From positions 1 through 10,564 of the forward strand of contig JAUWGA010000048.1 of the NCBI GenBank assembly GCA_030606635.1: DNA of 10,564 nucleotides, written 5' to 3'. Under the pieces are notes generated by a model. The model did not search any database and had not been told where the DNA came from. It saw nothing but the letters and a program-made list of their open reading frames with translations. Position 1 is the first letter of the stretch. Every line of letters starts with the position of its first letter. This document shows positions 1 through 5,987 of the stretch, in pieces. The stretch is from Methanosarcinales archaeon. Lineage in GTDB: Archaea; Halobacteriota; Methanosarcinia; Methanosarcinales; Methanogasteraceae. The position numbers were made by a program, and so were the translations under genes.

Positions 1-81
1 CCCGGGTGTTTGCATTATGGGATGGGGTGCCCGGGTTTTAATTCATGTACTGTGGTTCTTGGTTTTTATACTGGATGCCAC

Positions 82-630
82 TCACACCACCACCCAAGCC
101 GCAACAAAGACCGCCGCGATCCCGACGATATCCCCGATCGCGGTGATGAGCGGGATCACGACATCATCGGGATCGAGTCCGCGCCTGTGCGATACGAATG
201 CGATGCCGATGGTTGCCGCGAAGACCACAACCATCTCGATGCATCCTGCGATCAGTGTTATCTTGAGCAGCAGACCATACACGACGGCGATACCCAGCAG
301 AAGAGCAGCCGCCCAGACCGCCACGCTGAGTACCAAGCACGACACGGATCCGATCACCAGGCACGCTACGATGTTGTTTCTGACCACAACGCCCCCGACC
401 GGCTCGACGAGACCGAGATGAAACGCAGACGAGAGTCTTGCGCCAAGAATGCTGCCTGTATCGCCGCCAACCTTGATAAGCGGCGGGATCAGGATCAGAA
501 GCACGGGAAAAGCAAGGAGCAGGTCCTGCCCGGCATGGAGCAGTTGACCTGCTGTGATGCTGATGATTGCTGCAACGATAAGAACCGGGATGCCCCGCTT
601 CATGATTCCGGTCACAGTGTAATATGCCAT
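82..630 (-). CDS. MgtE/SLC41-type cation permease, second half
   Basis: Encodes a 182-residue, very hydrophobic protein that matches the integral membrane domain of the MgtE/SLC41 magnesium and divalent-cation transporters, in the short archaeal form. Family signatures visible: a Pro-rich helix leading into PPLIKVGGDTGS (residues 49-60), then LGARLSSAFHLGL, and a second block GLDPDDVVIP (151-160) followed by TAIGDIVG with Asp167. In MgtE proteins the acidic residue of that last helix lies in the ion pore. About five membrane segments are expected. There is no cytoplasmic N or CBS domain, so the CBS-type Mg2+ gating of bacterial MgtE is absent. The ATG at 630 has GGTGA (minus strand, 638-642) seven bases upstream, and the gene overlaps the end of the preceding permease gene by 19 bases, which implies translational coupling. 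The two products probably assemble as one pseudo-symmetric transporter (inference). The exact ion is not determined by sequence. Confidence 0.87.
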   Translation of the reverse strand: MAYYTVTGIMKRGIPVLIVAAIISITAGQLLHAGQDLLLAFPVLLILIPPLIKVGGDTGSILGARLSSAFHLGLVEPVGGVVVRNNIVACLVIGSVSCLVLSVAVWAAALLLGIAVVYGLLLKITLIAGCIEMVVVFAATIGIAFVSHRRGLDPDDVVIPLITAIGDIVGIAAVFVAAWVVV

Positions 631-1211
631 ATCCAGATCACCGCCTCTGCAGCACAGAAGAGCATAAACATCGTGATAACATCGCCGAGCGTGCCGAGCG
701 CAGGCGTAGTGATGTTATCCGGATCGATGCCATGCCTGAATGCGCCAATCGTTATAACAACCGCAATTACAGCGAGAATCAAGCCGGACGACACCCCTGC
801 GAAGACCGCGATCGAGACGAGCACAACCACCCCGACGCTCGTCATGCCGAGCGCAACTGTTACGAGATGGGCAAGTATTCCGAGCACGACCGACATGATC
901 AGACTGAGCGTCAGCGAACCTGCCACGTTGTTTATGAGTTCTGGGTTACGTTCGATCCTGCTGATCAGTCCGAGATGTATCGCACTCCCGAGGCGGGATC
1001 CGAGTGTGCATGAGATGTTGCCGCGCATACCAAGTATTGCAGGCACGAGCACCAGCAACCCCGGGATCATCTCGATCGCATCGATCATCTTGACCAGTAT
1101 GATGCCGGCAAAGACCCCTCCGATGGTGCAGACGAGTTCGAAAGGCAGCGCCTCACCAACGATGCTCTTCACACTCGTGTACCGATCAAGGTAGTCGTCT
1201 CGCTCCGGCAT
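612..1211 (-). CDS. MgtE/SLC41-type cation permease, first half
   Basis: Encodes a 199-residue membrane protein homologous to its downstream partner and to the MgtE/SLC41 transmembrane domain. After a short charged N terminus (1-20) come helices at about 24-42, 48-63, 96-122, 124-158 and 173-195. Family blocks: PGLLVLVPAILGMRGN (50-65), LGSRLGSAIHLGL (70-82), GIDPDNITTP (161-170) and GTLGD with Asp177. Each half keeps the DPD...P...GD block, as expected of two repeats that together make an SLC41-like two-domain channel. The ATG lies about 25 bases downstream of a TATA-like box at 1234-1241 and no Shine-Dalgarno site is seen, so the message is probably leaderless. The role as divalent-cation permease follows from the family; ion and direction are inference. 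Confidence 0.87.
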   Translation of the reverse strand: MPERDDYLDRYTSVKSIVGEALPFELVCTIGGVFAGIILVKMIDAIEMIPGLLVLVPAILGMRGNISCTLGSRLGSAIHLGLISRIERNPELINNVAGSLTLSLIMSVVLGILAHLVTVALGMTSVGVVVLVSIAVFAGVSSGLILAVIAVVITIGAFRHGIDPDNITTPALGTLGDVITMFMLFCAAEAVIWIWHITL

Positions 1212-1230
1212 GGTAATATCATCGGGTGCA

Positions 1231-1241
1231 AGATATTAAAA
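1231..1241 (-). promoter_or_regulatory. Putative archaeal promoter for the permease pair
   Basis: On the minus strand this reads TTTTAATATCT. Its centre lies about 25 bases before the ATG at 1211, the usual TATA-to-start distance in archaea, and would give a leaderless transcript. It is the only suitably placed AT-rich box ahead of the gene. Confidence 0.45.
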
Positions 1242-1308
1242 TGTGGCGGACGGGTTGGCACATATACTGTAAGTTAATCTTTTAACCCCTCATGCCGATC
1301 TGGTACCG

Positions 1309-1485
1309 ATGAATAAATCGACATTTGAGATCACAGCATCGATAGGCGCGGTGCTCTTCTTTATCCTGATGTGCGCCGTATTCAACAGCATCAGCGCAGG
1401 AGGAGTTGGCTTTCTGACAGCGCTACTACTATTCATCCTCGTAATCAGTGCAGCAGGGTTCAAACTGGCTGATTTTGGAGAATAA
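1309..1485 (+). CDS. Small two-helix membrane protein, unknown function
   Basis: Encodes a 58-residue protein beginning MNKSTFEITASIGAVLFFIL. Two hydrophobic segments (about residues 8-25 and 33-51) are separated by a short Ser/Gly-rich turn (NSISAGGVG). The C terminus is short and slightly charged (FKLADFGE). I do not recognise a family. Reality is supported by the clean ATG-to-TAA frame, the compact hairpin-of-helices pattern, and the very tight spacing: its stop is 2 bases before the GTG of the YjbQ gene, so the two are surely co-transcribed and perhaps translationally coupled. No strong Shine-Dalgarno site is seen. AT-rich segments at 1261-1267 and 1274-1285 could hold the promoter, but neither is a good consensus. 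It diverges from the permease pair, with 97 bases between the two starts. Confidence 0.65.
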   Translation: MNKSTFEITASIGAVLFFILMCAVFNSISAGGVGFLTALLLFILVISAAGFKLADFGE

Positions 1486-1487
1486 CG

Positions 1488-1907
1488 GTGGCTGTCAGCA
1501 CCCATCACTTAAGCTTCTCAACAGGTGGGAATGCAGACATCATCGACATAACCGATGACGTCTCCGACGCACTATCAAAATCAGGACTCTCTGACGGAAC
1601 CGCCACGATATTTGCGCCCGGCGCTACAGGTGCGGTGACAACGATCGAGTACGAATCCGGCTTGATCTCTGATCTCAAGGATATGCTTGAGCGGATTGCG
1701 CCGCAGAATACCCGATATGCGCACAACCTGAAGTGGGGCGATGGCAACGGGCACTCCCATGTGCGGGCAGCGCTGCTTGGTCCGAGTCTCTCTGTGCCGT
1801 TTTCCGGTGGCAGGATGCAACTCGGGACGTGGCAGCAGATCATCTTCATCGATCTGGACAACCGCCCGAGAGACCGGAAGTTGATCGTGCAGATCGTCGG
1901 GGAATAA
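1488..1907 (+). CDS. yjbQ: YjbQ/UPF0047 family protein
   Basis: Encodes a 139-residue protein matching the UPF0047/YjbQ family over its whole length, at the usual family size. Diagnostic motifs: GDGNGHSHVRAALLGPS (residues 84-100), with histidines 89 and 91 in the putative active or metal-binding site; VPFSGGRMQLGTWQQI (103-118); the acidic IDLDNRPR; and the C-terminal VQIVGE. The N terminus holds the usual beta strand and the helix ITDDVSDALSKSGL. The family is cytoplasmic and often trimeric. A secondary thiamine-phosphate synthase activity has been reported for bacterial members, but the physiological role is unsettled and nothing nearby points to thiamine synthesis. The GTG start is chosen because it lies 2 bases after the preceding stop and gives the family's normal N terminus. 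A short T-run follows at 1951-1955. Confidence 0.93.
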   Translation: MAVSTHHLSFSTGGNADIIDITDDVSDALSKSGLSDGTATIFAPGATGAVTTIEYESGLISDLKDMLERIAPQNTRYAHNLKWGDGNGHSHVRAALLGPSLSVPFSGGRMQLGTWQQIIFIDLDNRPRDRKLIVQIVGE

Positions 1908-2240
1908 TCCACACGTGACATTCTTCTGATCGATCGGGATGGATGGGGGTTTTTGCGAAAGCTGGTCTCGGGGAACTGTCACGATCGATGCGTATGTTTG
2001 CTGCCGGATGGTTCCGCTCAAGACATCGGTGCAGCCAGACCGAATACGGAGCAAAGCCGTTGGCAATTGCGAAAACGCTATGTTCCGGAATTGGACTTAA
2101 GTGCGGGGTTTGGCGACTTCGAGAGGCTGGCATGGGGTATATCGAAGTCGGTGGTGGACGCGTGGACGAAAGGGGTTTGTGGGGCGGATATTCTTCCAAT
2201 TCACACATAAACCTACCCAAAACTTCATATCGCATGTCAC
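1908..2240 (+). other. Intergenic stretch without a supportable gene
   Basis: About 330 bases between the YjbQ gene and the promoter of the HicBA-like cassette. Several overlapping open frames exist on both strands (for example 1943-2266 plus and 1953-2210 plus). None has a recognisable motif, a convincing ribosome site or a protein-like residue pattern, and they contradict each other. GATCGATC palindromes occur near 1929 and 1983. The stretch could be a decayed gene or regulatory DNA; I cannot decide. Confidence 0.5.
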
Positions 2241-2254
2241 AAAGAGTTTATATG
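2241..2254 (+). promoter_or_regulatory. Archaeal promoter of the HicBA-like cassette
   Basis: Reads AAAGAGTTTATATG: a purine-rich BRE followed by a near-consensus TATA box. Transcription would be expected to start near 2275-2280. That leaves a short leader before the Shine-Dalgarno site GGAGG at 2303-2307 and the ATG at 2312. Confidence 0.6.
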
Positions 2255-2311
2255 GGATATGGTTGATTCGAACTTGATATTCCAATAAAATGAAGTATAG
2301 ATGGAGGCACG

Positions 2312-2368
2312 ATGGAACAACACGCAAATGGTGAACATCATGATGAGAGATCAGTTTACTCGGTATGA
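2312..2368 (+). CDS. 18-codon upstream ORF, in frame with the next gene
   Basis: ATG to TGA, encoding MEQHANGEHHDERSVYSV. It has the best ribosome site of the region, GGAGG at 2303-2307 four bases before the ATG, and sits at the expected distance behind the box A promoter at 2241. Its TGA (2366-2368) overlaps the GAGGTGG (2367-2373) that serves the following GTG start at 2378. Both are in the same frame, separated only by TGA and three codons. It is therefore either a translated leader peptide that couples translation into the next gene, or the true N terminus of that gene cut off by a nonsense codon. The composition (His- and Glu-rich) matches no family I know. Confidence 0.45.
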   Translation: MEQHANGEHHDERSVYSV

Positions 2369-2377
2369 GGTGGTTGT

Positions 2378-3427
2378 GTGGTAAACTCCACTGATGCACA
2401 GAGGATTGTTTCATTTTCTATCAGTGATGCAAAAAATATATCTGCTGTTCGGGTGGCAGAGATGCTCCAACATCTTCAAAATATTCTTTACACCATAGGC
2501 GACTATCTCGAAGGAAATGCGCCACGTACCAAAGGAGACTTTCCACAATCGATCAAAGAATCATGCACATTGATCATCACTGGATTAGATATGGGGAGCG
2601 TTCATGCAGAAATGCAAATAGGAGATGCGCAGACAAGCCTACCAGGGATGCAAACATTGGGCGAAAGGTCAATTAGCGTAGCTGGAGGTTTTTTGGATGT
2701 TTTGAATGCTCCTTCTGACAGAGGGGAGTTAGATTTGGAACTACGCCGTTTGATAGACAACCCACATCGATGCAACCGGATTTTAAGAGAATTTGACTGC
2801 ATTTGGCCTGCTAATGGACAATCTCAAGGTGAAGTTAGTTTCGCATTCGGAAAATCCCCACAAAACCAACTCAACCCAGCGCAGAAGGCAGTGATCCAAT
2901 CACTTCTACAAAAACCTCCGGAAGAGTATGAGAAGGAGATTTTTGGAAGATTGACTGAGTTAAGAGTAGATAAAAAGAGACGGTTTCATGTCGATTCAAC
3001 GGAGGGACTAATACATTGTCAATATACGTCTGAGATAGAGGATGTGATAGTCGATTCTATAGGGGAATTTGTAAGAGTCCGCGGAATGATGATGCCGACA
3101 CGACGCGGCACGTATATTTTAGGAGTCGATGATGAAAATTCTTTAGAAACTTTACCACAGTACCTTCTAAAGACCTTCGGGGGTGGGTCAAGTGAGAAAC
3201 ATCTAAAAGAAGATATACCAATTAATCTCATTTTCGAAGATGATATATATGTTGCCTATAATGACGATCTTGGACTTCTTGTGGCTGCACCATCCATGAA
3301 AGAGGCAATCGAAGGAATCAGTGAAGAGTTTGTCACCCTGTGGTCAGAATATGTGGAGGTTGCGGAGCACGAGTTAACGGATGGTGCGAAGAATTTTAGA
3401 GATAAACTGATTAAACTTGTGGCGTAG
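2378..3427 (+). CDS. Large HicB-like antitoxin-type protein
   Basis: Encodes a 349-residue protein. The C-terminal ~68 residues (from 282, INLIFEDDIYVAYNDDLG) resemble the HicB antitoxin fold: a strand pair around IYVAYNDDLGLLV, then the typical TxEEA-like turn and helix (APSMKEAIEGISEEF) and a helix ending in LTDGAKNFRDKLIKL. The first 280 residues are not recognised. They include a helical start (LQHLQNILYTIGDYL, 31-45), a strand followed by GLDMGSV (69-75), and a beta-rich middle (203-237: RRFHVD, LIHCQYTSEIEDVIVDSIGE, FVRVRGM). No DNA-binding helix-turn-helix is obvious. The GTG start has GAGGTGG four bases upstream. A HicA-like gene follows after 4 bases, so the pair looks like a toxin-antitoxin operon with an unusually large antitoxin side (inference). 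The codon choice is AT-richer than in neighbouring genes, suggesting acquisition. The HicB assignment is from residue pattern only. Confidence 0.72.
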   Translation: MVNSTDAQRIVSFSISDAKNISAVRVAEMLQHLQNILYTIGDYLEGNAPRTKGDFPQSIKESCTLIITGLDMGSVHAEMQIGDAQTSLPGMQTLGERSISVAGGFLDVLNAPSDRGELDLELRRLIDNPHRCNRILREFDCIWPANGQSQGEVSFAFGKSPQNQLNPAQKAVIQSLLQKPPEEYEKEIFGRLTELRVDKKRRFHVDSTEGLIHCQYTSEIEDVIVDSIGEFVRVRGMMMPTRRGTYILGVDDENSLETLPQYLLKTFGGGSSEKHLKEDIPINLIFEDDIYVAYNDDLGLLVAAPSMKEAIEGISEEFVTLWSEYVEVAEHELTDGAKNFRDKLIKLVA

Positions 3428-3431
3428 GTGG

Positions 3432-3710
3432 GTGGATACAACGACAACATATAAAACAAGAAATATCGAATCTGCTTTAAGCAGCAAAGGTTTTCGAGGT
3501 CGGCACGGTTCTAAACACAAAATATACGTGTATGAAGGTGGATCGGAGATAGAGATCCATACCTTTGTGAGCCACGGTGTGAAGGAGTATGGTGGTTCGC
3601 TGCTCAGTGCAATGAGAAGGCAACTTAAGCTGTCCCACGAAGAATTTGATGGCGTGGTGACATGCTCCATAGATGCGGAAGAATTGGCTGGAATTTATTC
3701 TGAAAAGTGA
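3432..3710 (+). CDS. HicA-like toxin (predicted mRNA interferase)
   Basis: Encodes about 92 residues with the layout of the HicA double-stranded-RNA-binding-like fold: helix 1 (TRNIESALSSKGFR, 9-22), a strand with GSKHKIYVY (26-34), a strand IEIHTFVSH (40-48), then SHGVKEYGGSLLSAM leading to helix 2 (RRQLKLSHEEF, 62-72). Classical HicA proteins have G-S-H-x-x-Y with a catalytic His; here the equivalent is GSKHKIY, with His29 one position later. The second His-containing segment corresponds to the conserved P-x-H region of HicA. HicA toxins cleave mRNA and are neutralised by a HicB partner. The ~20-residue C-terminal tail (VTCSIDAEELAGIYSEK) exceeds the minimal HicA. GTG at 3432 is preferred, 4 bases after the upstream stop. 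A TTG at 3417 would add five residues but lacks a ribosome site. Confidence 0.7.
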   Translation: MDTTTTYKTRNIESALSSKGFRGRHGSKHKIYVYEGGSEIEIHTFVSHGVKEYGGSLLSAMRRQLKLSHEEFDGVVTCSIDAEELAGIYSEK

Positions 3711-3735
3711 TTAATCTAATCATTTCAACTCCACC

Positions 3736-3751
3736 TATCTAATAATAGATA
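3736..3751 (+). terminator. Small hairpin after the HicA-like gene
   Basis: Perfect 6-bp inverted repeat TATCTA / TAGATA with a 4-base loop, 26 bases after the stop. It is AT-rich and weak. It could mark the end of the HicBA-like transcript, but no strong T-run follows. Confidence 0.25.
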
Positions 3752-3835
3752 ATTCGACATGTGACCTATATGCTCGTATCGCCCACCCCACCTCTATCAT
3801 GCTTACACTAACACGTAACCACCCTCCGCGGATGC

Positions 3836-3853
3836 CCCCGAATTTATTCGGGG
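3836..3853. terminator. CCCCGAA/TTCGGGG hairpin between convergent genes
   Basis: Perfect 7-bp inverted repeat, CCCCGAA TTTA TTCGGGG, 10 bases beyond the end of the aminotransferase gene on the minus strand and between two converging transcripts. Being symmetrical, it can form on either RNA. The 3' flank is TTTGG on the plus strand, so a T-run is poor. A transcript-end or 3'-stabilising hairpin is the likeliest role. Confidence 0.4.
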
Positions 3854-3862
3854 TTTGGTGAC

Positions 3863-5011
3863 TCAAAGCTGCTCAACCACAGCCATGACCTGGTCGATCT
3901 CGCTTTCCGTGATCACAAGCGGCGGAAGGAACCGGAGCACAGTATCAGCAGTGCAGTTGAGAAGTACGCCGCGTTCTCTTGCCATATTCACCAGATCGCC
4001 ACACCCTGTCTCGAAGTCGATCCCGACCATGAGCCCGATACCGCGCACCTCTCGCACCTTGTTTCCGGCGAGCGACTCAATCGATTGCAACCCCTCGCGG
4101 AGATGGGCACCAAGCGTCCTTGACCGCTCCACAAGCCCCTCATCCCTGATAACAGAGATCGTTGCAAGAGCGGCTGCACATGCGAGCGGACTTCCCGCGA
4201 ATGTTGCACCGTGTTCGCCGCGTCCAAATAAAAGATCCTCGCGCGACGCCATCGCACCGATCGGAAATCCGCTGCCAAGGGCTTTTGCCATGGTCATGAT
4301 GTCAGGCTTGATCCCGTAATGTTCGTAAGCAAACCATGTGCCGGTCCTCCCAAACCCGGTCTGTACCTCATCAAGGATCAGCAGGACATCGTTTGAGTCG
4401 CAGATCTCCCGCACCTCGCGGAGATACTCTGTGGACGCGATGTGGATGCCGCCTTCTCCCTGAACCGCTTCGAGGACTACGGCTGCCGTATCCGGCGTGA
4501 TCGCCGCAGCGATCGCTGCTGCATCGTCGTATCTCACGAATGTGACGCCCGGGATAAGCGGCTCGAATGGCTTTCGGTATTTCTCTGTGTGCGTGAGACT
4601 GAGCGCTCCAAGCGTCCTTCCGTGAAATGAGTTCTCGCTTGCGATGAAATCGGTTTTCCCTGTTGCGCGGCGCACAAGTTTCATGGCAGCCTCAACAGCT
4701 TCAGTGCCAGAGTTACAGAAGAAGATGCGGTCGAGTCCGGTCAGGTTAGCGAGTTCCTCTGCGAGTTTTATCTGCGGCTCGGTGTAGTAGAGGTTCGAGG
4801 TGTGTATAAGCGTCTCTGCCTGCGTCCGGATCGCTTCGACGATCTTTGGGTGGCAGTGCCCGCAGACGTTCACAGCAACTCCTGCGATGCAGTCGATGTA
4901 TTCCCTGCCTTCGGAGTCCCAGACCCGGGCACCGCTGCCGCGGGTTAGGGTGATCGGCTGACGGGTGTATGTGGGCTGGATGTATTTGGCTTCTGCTTCT
5001 ATGAGGGTCAT
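3863..5011 (-). CDS. argD: Acetylornithine aminotransferase
   Basis: Encodes a 382-residue class III (subgroup II) PLP-dependent aminotransferase, full length for ArgD. The expected reaction is N-acetylornithine plus 2-oxoglutarate to N-acetylglutamate semialdehyde plus glutamate (run in the biosynthetic reverse sense) in arginine synthesis; some archaeal relatives also act on LysW-linked or other omega-amino substrates. Motifs in order: CGHCHPKIVEAI (50-61), SGTEAVEAAMKL (101-112, phosphate binding), FHGRTLGALSLT (129-140), EAVQGEGG (181-188), ILDEVQTGFGRTG (212-224, with Asp214 contacting the pyridine nitrogen), TMAKALGSGFPIGAM (240-254, with Lys243 the predicted Schiff-base lysine), FAGSPLACAAALA (271-283) and RGIGLMVGI (323-331). 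All key residues are present. The ATG gives the usual N terminus. No ribosome site is seen, and it follows the CobD-like gene by 69 bases on the same strand, so co-transcription is likely. Related omega-aminotransferases (GABA, ornithine) are less likely given length and motifs. Confidence 0.93.
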   Translation of the reverse strand: MTLIEAEAKYIQPTYTRQPITLTRGSGARVWDSEGREYIDCIAGVAVNVCGHCHPKIVEAIRTQAETLIHTSNLYYTEPQIKLAEELANLTGLDRIFFCNSGTEAVEAAMKLVRRATGKTDFIASENSFHGRTLGALSLTHTEKYRKPFEPLIPGVTFVRYDDAAAIAAAITPDTAAVVLEAVQGEGGIHIASTEYLREVREICDSNDVLLILDEVQTGFGRTGTWFAYEHYGIKPDIMTMAKALGSGFPIGAMASREDLLFGRGEHGATFAGSPLACAAALATISVIRDEGLVERSRTLGAHLREGLQSIESLAGNKVREVRGIGLMVGIDFETGCGDLVNMARERGVLLNCTADTVLRFLPPLVITESEIDQVMAVVEQL

Positions 5012-5049
5012 GGTTGCAAGGGTTATTGGTGCGGCGGGTACTTTTGGGT

Positions 5050-5064
5050 TTGCAGGCCCTGCAA
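5050..5064. repeat. Near-perfect palindrome ahead of argD
   Basis: TTGCAGG C CCTGCAA: 7-base arms around a single central base, in the 69-base gap between the CobD-like gene and argD. The arms are too close for a full-length RNA hairpin, although a 5-bp stem with a 5-base loop is possible. The symmetry resembles a dimeric regulator's operator. No known regulator site was recognised. Confidence 0.4.
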
Positions 5065-5080
5065 GTTCACACCGGCACGG

Positions 5081-5647
5081 CTATCGCAGGTGCTTTACGA
5101 CCACACTCTCAAACACGGATCGCATATCCTCCCCGGGTTTGAGCGCCATCAGCGCAACAAGTATCTCCTGCGCAACCTCTGGCTCGTGGATGATTGTGCA
5201 GTCAACGCAGCTCCAGATCATTCTGCCGGTCGAACTTTCAACATACTTACCGCCTGTGCGCGTGTCGTTACACGGATAAAACGGGCAGAAACAGAACGTA
5301 CAGTCCTGCCCCTCGAAATGACACGGGTAATATTCGCAATCTCTTCTGCCCACACGTATTCCTCCCTTCAGCACATCCTCAATGTTTCTTCTGGCGAGAT
5401 TCCGCCCCCACTCGGATATCGCGCTGCTGATCACATCGATCAGTTTCTGGTTCATGAACTCCGCATCGATCCGGATACAGTCCCTGCCGCACTCATGCAC
5501 CTTAATCCCATGCTCAGAGAGGCGGCAGATCAGTTCTGACATGTCCATCCCGAAATCACTGATATCCACCAGTACGTGATTCTCTTCGCTCCTGATGATC
5601 GAAAATCCCCGTATATTTTCCAATTTTCCGGTCAGGTCGGCATCCAT
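5081..5647 (-). CDS. Stand-alone CobD C-terminal module (Cys-rich domain)
   Basis: Encodes a 188-residue protein in two parts. Residues 10-75 look like the small C-terminal domain of a HisC/CobD-type aminotransferase: NHVLVDISDFGMDMSELICRL, then HGIKVHECGRDCIRI. No PLP-binding large domain precedes it. Residues 100-165 form a Cys-rich domain with Cys104, 109, 116, 119, 121, 126, 147 and 150 plus His110 and His154, in the pattern CEYYPCHFEGQDCTFCFCPFYPC ... WSCVDC, broken here as CEYYPCHF, CTFCFC and PFYPC. This is the small cysteine-rich domain found at the C terminus of archaeal threonine-phosphate decarboxylase (CobD). In Methanosarcina CobD, the C-terminal extension has been linked, from memory, to L-threonine kinase activity in cobamide synthesis. 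A metal or Fe-S site is likely. The ATG directly follows the acylphosphatase stop with no gap, so the short form is an established gene and not a fresh truncation. Confidence 0.8.
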   Translation of the reverse strand: MDADLTGKLENIRGFSIIRSEENHVLVDISDFGMDMSELICRLSEHGIKVHECGRDCIRIDAEFMNQKLIDVISSAISEWGRNLARRNIEDVLKGGIRVGRRDCEYYPCHFEGQDCTFCFCPFYPCNDTRTGGKYVESSTGRMIWSCVDCTIIHEPEVAQEILVALMALKPGEDMRSVFESVVVKHLR

Positions 5648-5923
5648 TTAAAACCTCATGGCAAATCCGGACAGTTCCTCAGACCCAGACTCGATTTCTT
5701 TGATCTCCAGACCTGAAACGTTTGCAGCCCCGGGACCTTGCTTGAGCAGCCTGATCATCTCTTCGATCTTCTCGCCCTGTCCCTGGATCGCGGTCTCGAC
5801 GCTGCCGTCTGGCAGGTTTCTGACCCAGCCACAGAGACCAAGATCGTTTGCGCACCTCACAGTGAAGTATCTGAATCCTACGCCCTGCACCCTGCCGGTT
5901 ACGATGATTTGAACCGTCTTCAT
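5648..5923 (-). CDS. acyP: Acylphosphatase
   Basis: Encodes a 91-residue protein of exactly the usual acylphosphatase length. It carries both signatures: GRVQGVGFRYF (10-20), with catalytic Arg18 in the phosphate-binding loop, and GWVRNLPDGSVE (32-43), with catalytic Asn36. The C-terminal strand GFAMRF closes the ferredoxin-like fold. The enzyme hydrolyses the carboxyl-phosphate bond of acyl phosphates in the cytoplasm; its physiological substrate is usually unclear. The start is fixed by a full Shine-Dalgarno sequence, TGAGGTGA on the minus strand (5928-5935), four bases before the ATG. It is the first gene of a minus-strand unit continuing into the CobD-like gene (no gap) and then argD. Confidence 0.95.
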   Translation of the reverse strand: MKTVQIIVTGRVQGVGFRYFTVRCANDLGLCGWVRNLPDGSVETAIQGQGEKIEEMIRLLKQGPGAANVSGLEIKEIESGSEELSGFAMRF

Positions 5924-5971
5924 ATTTTCACCTCACTATCGCGCAAAGTAGAGTTTTCATTCATCCGACTG

Positions 5972-5987
5972 ACTATATCTCTTTTCC
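5972..5987 (-). promoter_or_regulatory. Putative promoter of the acyP unit
   Basis: The minus strand reads GGAAAAGAGATATAGT: an A-rich BRE-like segment followed by AGATATAG. It is about 50 bases before the acyP ATG, so a start near 5950 leaves room for the strong Shine-Dalgarno site. A second copy of GACTATATC (plus-strand sense) occurs at about 6003-6011, so the box choice is uncertain. Confidence 0.4.

Noticed and set aside
1..35. Two CCCGGG copies at 1-6 and 30-35 as a terminator for the permease unit
   Set aside because: CCCGGG is self-palindromic and could pair, but the stem is only 6 bp with a long loop, and no T-run follows on the minus strand.
10..1194. 394-codon open frame on the plus strand, plus shorter ones there
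   Set aside because: It lies opposite the two permease genes and its translation is rich in Asp, His, Arg and Cys with no domain pattern. It is a shadow of the minus-strand genes.
1943..2266. 107-codon plus-strand frame and the overlapping 1953-2210 frame
   Set aside because: No ribosome site, no motif, and the end runs through the box A promoter at 2241-2254. The competing frames are no better.
2258..2285. Possible tRNA T-arm (GATTCGAAC)
   Set aside because: The flanking bases do not pair as a T-stem and no acceptor or anticodon arm can be found. The same holds for GGTTCGAAA near 6270.
3425..3451. TAG at the end of the antitoxin-like gene read as pyrrolysine
   Set aside because: Readthrough would add only eight residues before TAA, and the HicB-like domain is already complete, so ordinary termination is simpler.
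3855..4319. 154-codon plus-strand frame inside argD
   Set aside because: Antisense to a full-length, motif-complete aminotransferase; the residue pattern is not protein-like.
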